From positions 10,871,572-10,935,571 of the forward strand of contig OX459108.1 of NCBI GenBank assembly GCA_949775045.1: DNA of 64,000 bases. The letters are read 5' to 3'. Below, one piece after another: positions 59,548-64,000 of the stretch (the first letter of the stretch is position 1; each line of letters begins with the position of its first letter). A program made the position numbers and the translations under genes. Under the pieces are notes generated by a model. That model was not told the DNA's origin and searched no databases. It saw nothing but the letters and a program-made list of their open reading frames with translations. This DNA is from Metridium senile (taxonomy: Eukaryota; Cnidaria; Anthozoa; Actiniaria; Metridiidae).

Positions 59548-60215
59548 TTACGTAATTTCGTACCTTGTCTTTTGAACAGCCGATGAAGATACCTCTGTAA
59601 TGCTCTTTGTAATTGTTTTTATCGATGTATTGGTAATAGAAAGCAAAAGTTGATGTCCATTACATGCAAAACTTGAAATTTTACAACACAGATATCGTTC
59701 AAAGTCATTGTTCTTGACGTGTAAAAAATTCAACCTTTCTCGATCTTCTTCAACAGTCAAATAGGTTTCAAACTTTGATTATCAGCAATTGAAGTCATCT
59801 TTTAATGTACTTAGTCGATATTTTGCTTTTTTATCCGTTGAAGGTTGTATGTCTTCGGCAAACATCTAAATTCCTTGACAAACATGTTGAAAAACAGTTG
59901 TTTTTTTTGCTCCATAATTCCTTGTAATTCAAAGACGACGTCAGTTTTGCTTTGAACTGAGTCAAAGGCATGATATGTAAGGTGAGATTTTTCAGTTTTT
60001 CCAGACTCTATTTGCGATAAATAAACATCAATTTCCTTCAAAATGAAGAGTATTTCTTTCTCTTTGCGAAGCAAGGTCTCCCGGATATGCAAACGCGTCC
60101 GCTTACAAAATTGGCGGGAATTTTCCCGCGTGTTTTGATTTGGACGTATGACTATTGAAGAGATGTTACAATTTTTAAAACTTTTCACCCTAAATTTTTC
60201 AATAAATTCTGGCAT
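59548..60215 (-). CDS. Unassigned candidate gene: two adjacent ORFs (134 and about 75 codons)
   Basis: I do not recognise a family. The first frame (60215 to 59811) starts with ATG and encodes a basic N-terminus, then a charged stretch likely to coil around LLRKEKEILFILKEID, in sequence of ordinary, non-repetitive composition. About 40 bp after its stop a second frame (from about 59772 to 59548) runs EEDRERLNFLHVKNNDFERY. A splice or a frameshift may join them, but the only GT/AG choice I see leaves the first stop in place. Could be a real gene with a missed intron, a decayed gene, or chance. Confidence 0.3.
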
Positions 60216-62015
60216 AATCGATATTATTTTCGTATTTTATGATGAAGTGTTTAATAGGCAATCGATTTAATTCATTGATTTTACGATTTCAAGCTAGCTT
60301 TATTGTTTATCGCAAATTATTTCTGAGATGTCAAGATAGGAGCTGTGCCCTCAGCCATGTTTTTTCAACAAATCGGCAGCGTTGAAGCTCTGCTGACGTG
60401 AGATGGCCCTTTTTATAGTGGAACTTCGTATGTGAAAGAATAGTCAACGTAATACATAGTAAGAAGTCACACTAACCGGTTTTCCAATTAGGGGTTTTTG
60501 AATTTGAAGCTCAAACTAAGATGGCTGCTTCAAAGTCCTTGCTAAATTTGGTTGTTGCATTCAAAGGAGGTAGTCCAAATATTTGATCAGGAGACTTTTT
60601 TTTTTTTTATTCAGTCCTTGATATCATTTTGAGAGTTCTAAAGCAATTAAGAAGACTTCGGCTCACATCTTCATTTTTAAGACAACTAGACACTCCAAGA
60701 GTGTGAAGTCGGGCTACGTCAAAAAGTAGCTAGTGAATAGAGAATGTATAAGAATAAATAACACCTAAATATTTTTTCATTCTATATTTAATATAATGCA
60801 ATGAAACGTTTTTTTAGTATACAATAATTTAATATCTATAAATATTATTGACTGGTGCATACAAAGTATACTTCTGATCATTGCTGAGAACATGCATGAC
60901 TTTAAAAACATGAACTTCAAACAGTTTAACGAACTTAAATCAAGAAAACAAATGATTCACACAATTTTACTTGCTACACTAAATAATGAATATTATTCAG
61001 TGTATTAAAAACACTGACTTGCAAACCAAGAAACACGTGTTATGAAGTTGAAATGGTTCGTTTGAAAATTACTCTTGATATATTTGATATAAATAATTAA
61101 TTGTACTTTTACCGAAATATGAAGCTTATATATCCATGCATGTCCTTATCAGACGATTTTCCAGGATCGAAGATGTCGAAATACGATCGAAGTTCTTCAA
61201 ATCTATTTTTTGACACGAAGACGACGATGAACTTGAAAACTAACACTCCATGTACATACTTTGATCAATAAAAAGCTAAATTACGACGACTTTAAGTGTT
61301 GATTGAGAGATTCAACTGCTTTTTAAACCATTTTGAATGAAACGTGTTTTAGCCGTAAGTCGGCCATCTTGGTTTCGGTGTGGTGAAGCACAACTTCTGG
61401 GTTTGGGTTACCTGTGGTTTCCCAAACGCGACACGACGATAGATAGATAGATAGATAGATTGGCAAAAAGGTAAAACTAAAGTCGGGCCGACTAATTAAA
61501 AGATAGAGATAATGATTAGTTATAATACCGATTTTTAAAGCAATCAAAGAAGTTTTTGCGCCAAAATTTGAAGTTTGAAAAAAAATTGTTTTTACGTAAA
61601 TAAATACCCCTGGGCCACCTTAACCTGAATTGAGGCGATCTCTGTGCAAATGCGCATTTAGTCAAATAGTACATCGGTGCATTAAAACACGATGTTGGTC
61701 TGTTAGTCGGTGCAGTGTTATATATCTTTTTCAATTGTAGTATTGAAAATATTTTTTGAAATTCAAACTTGATGTTTCGCCTGACACTTACAGCCCTTGA
61801 GAAAATGTAGACATTTCTTATTTTTCATCCATTTAGTTCTGAATTCATTTTTTGATATTAATCTTGATTGTCACCCTGTACAACAGACTGGTCCTCTTGG
61901 TATTTGACAGGCCAGCCAAGGATTATTCATACACCAATTGCAAAAATTGAAGCCACAGTCGACAAAGTATATTTTGTCGTGTTTACAATTTTTTCAAATG
62001 ATTTGTTAGTTCTAC
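60216..62015. other. No gene recognised; decayed repeats
   Basis: Contains a GATA run (61438-61462) and a fragment of the ATTTGCACAGG foldback family (61615-61735, TGAGGCGATCTCTGTGCAAA). The 61323-61440 region (GGTTTCCCAAACGCGACACG) is repeat-like. Otherwise AT-rich without coding signal. Confidence 0.5.
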
Positions 62016-62021
62016 GCTGTT

Positions 62022-62303
62022 TCCGAGAAACTTTGTCACCCGTAAAGTGAAAAGCCTACATGCTAGCTAGTAGCGCAGGGGTTATGGATTACCTATGTAT
62101 ACTTTATTAGAACGCAGGGTTTCATGGGCACATTGCTATACACTTGTCAATATATTACTCAGAAATGTCCATTTTGACTTATCAAACAACAAGAAAGGCG
62201 TTCCGAATGCTTATTTAGTTTCTGAACTTATCCATGATCCTTTGCGCCACTAGCTTGTGTGCTTGTCACGGGTGATAAAATTTCTCGGAAAGGGTGTATG
62301 TGT
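62022..62303. repeat. Foldback element, AGAAACTTTGTCACCCGTAA family
   Basis: Arms with GAGAAACTTTGTCACCCGTA and CTAGTAGCGCA face GCGCCACTAGCTTGTGTGCT and GGGTGATAAAATTTCTCGG. Its relative is the element at 54376-54650. Confidence 0.75.
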
Positions 62304-62686
62304 TTATGACTAAATTATCATGGCAAGCTGTTGCAGTTGTAGAAAATATTTTGAAAAAAATAACTAATAAATTGATTTTGAAAATACCAACATCCTTTGT
62401 ATAGCTTAAAATAACAATAAGTAAATGAATTAATTCTCTACTTTTGCACTACAATAACTCCTTCTGTTAATTTTTATCTGTGTGTGACAGTGGGAGGGGA
62501 GGAGGGAGGGGGTTAGCTGGTAAATTTGCTTATATAGAACATGTTTTTCTTCGGATTCTTTTGTTTTCTTGAAAATGTGAATTTCAAAGACCTGTAGAGG
62601 AAACGAAATTTTACTCGTGTACTAGGGTCTTGCAGCTGAATAACGTAACTGGCATTGGGAAAACATTGGGGGTAAGTAAAGGTTGT

Positions 62687-62870
62687 ACACCTGTTTCAAT
62701 AATCGTTGTCGCAAACAAAGCCACGGCCCACACTCTGAAGCCTGCAAAGAATGTCGGTATTTCTTCTCTTGTTATCGATATATTCATAGCATACAGTATT
62801 TTGATTGTATGTGTTTGTGTTATATGACCATAACAAGTTGTTGTTGTGGTAGATATAAATATTTTCTTTA
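62687..62870. repeat. Half copy of the TACACCTATTT foldback family
   Basis: TACACCTGTTTCAATAATCG, TTGTCGCA and CACACTCTGAAGCCTGCAAA match 574-665, followed by the same TCTTCTCTTGTTATCGAT and ATGACCATAACAAGTTGTT seen there. Confidence 0.75.
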
Positions 62871-62899
62871 AAAAACGGGCAATAAATCATAAATTTATA

Positions 62900-63365
62900 G
62901 GAGGATTTTATTGGGAAAACATGAAGGCAAGTGAATAAAGTCTAAATATCTTCCAAGAGGATTGTCAATTGTAGGAAAACATTGAGGCAAGAAAATAAGG
63001 TATATCTCCCAAGAGAATTTTATTGGGAAATCATTGAGGCAAAGGAATAAGGTCTATCTCCCAAGAAGATTTTATTGGGAAAACATTGAGGCAAGTGAAT
63101 AAGGTCTATATATCTTCCAAGAGGATTGTCAATTGTAGGAAAACATTGAGGCAAGAGAATAAGGCATATCTCCCAAGAGGATTGTATTGAGAAAACATTG
63201 AGGCAAATGAATAAGGTCTATATATCTTCCAAGAGGACTGTAGATTGTAGGATAACATTGAGGCAAGCGAATAAGGTCTATCTTCCAAGAGTATTGTATT
63301 GGGAAAAATTTGAGGCAAGTGAATAAGTTCTATCTTCCAAGGGGATTGTATTGCATGGGGAAACA
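62900..63365. repeat. Tandem repeat, unit about 55-60 bp
   Basis: About eight units of AAAACATTGAGGCAAG-GAAT, AAGGTCTATCTCCCAAGAGG and ATTTTATTGGG, some with an extra TATATC or GTCAATTGTAG block. Confidence 0.9.
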
Positions 63366-63369
63366 TTCA

Positions 63370-64000
63370 ACAGTCCGGTACATAACCATTTTTGGTGACA
63401 TGACTTATTAACAAGATGGCGGGCCTAGGCCTCATTCGAGCCCCTCTCTATTTCGAGCCTTTTTTACAAGAAAATGTCCCTTTCCCATAATCCTTTGCCC
63501 ACTAAAACATTGATGTGACATAAAGGAAGTAATATGTATGATAAAAATTGTAAAGCGATCGAGTATTCGAGTGTTCAAACTGCATTTTAAGGCTTTCTCC
63601 TTCGTTTATTCGTCAGATTTTGCTAAGAATATCGCAATTTGTAGAAAATTTCCCCACAAAGTTTTCAATTTTCCCTAGCTAGAGGCAAAGTTTAGTAGTT
63701 TTGACTTCGTGTGACGCTGGTTTTGCGTGGGTGCAAACGATATTCGATGGGTGCAAGGATTTCGAAGTTGCGTTGCTATATATGTTGGCGGTTCGGGATG
63801 GCGTGAGGGATATAACGTGGCACAGAACATACCAGATATGTCAGATAAAGATGCGATATGAATGCATGCTCCAAAGCTGGGAAGACATGCCGGAGCACTT
63901 TAGAACTCAACAAATGACCAGCAAATCCACACGGAAATCATAGGATGGAGAATAAAGCTGGGCAGCAAATAGGCCGCGTACAGTACTTTTTAAGTACTGT
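63370..64000. other. Right end of the window, no supported gene
   Basis: GC rises after 63680. An 80-codon frame at 63701-63943 begins on a non-ATG codon and resembles nothing I know. It could be an exon of a gene to the right or a retroelement remnant. Confidence 0.3.

Noticed and set aside
63701..63943. 80-codon ORF near the right edge
   Set aside because: No ATG start, no family resemblance, no splice context; retained only as a note on that region.

Overview
This is nuclear DNA from a multicellular animal. It has GT-AG introns, single-copy housekeeping genes split into 18-20 exons, large intergenic spaces, and a dense load of inverted-repeat transposons, microsatellites and 5'-truncated retrotransposons in AT-rich sequence. 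The gene forms and repeat types suggest an early-branching marine invertebrate (cnidarian or sponge). The sequence alone does not let me choose between them.

Layout. Positions 1-14842 (minus strand) hold SEC63, the ER J-domain translocation protein, with 18 exons visible and the 3' end beyond the left edge. Positions 16569-30169 (minus strand) hold the complete cytosolic tyrosyl-tRNA synthetase YARS1, with 20 exons coding 537 residues including the C-terminal EMAPII domain. Two plus-strand paralogues of an FAD polyamine-oxidase-like flavoenzyme follow: PAO-A (32765-37689) and PAO-B (51072-57910), each with 6 exons and about 450 residues. The 13 kb between them has no recognisable gene. It holds two arrays of a roughly 85-bp satellite, foldback elements, and a second copy of the PAO-A 3' flank that looks like the remnant of a lost PAO copy. 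Right of 57.9 kb there are repeats and one unassigned pair of ORFs (59.5-60.2 kb). All exon junctions of the four genes were set by reading splice sites, and reading phase is consistent across every junction.

SEC63 and YARS1 are both protein-production genes on the same strand, but nothing shows co-regulation. The PAO pair is a tandem family with patchy near-identity that suggests gene conversion.

The most interesting signal is in the repeats. Six otherwise unrelated repeat families carry the same hammerhead-ribozyme-like core: CTGATGA, one extra base, a helix, then GAAA. Two families add a good helix I flanking a GTC cleavage triplet, in two cases as mirror-image pairs on opposite strands. 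Other notable observations are repeated tandem duplication of exon edges together with their splice sites in three genes, a Dong/R4-like retrotransposon tail inside a TAA microsatellite, ATTC microsatellites acting as polypyrimidine tracts, and a possible mitochondrial presequence upstream of the YARS1 start.
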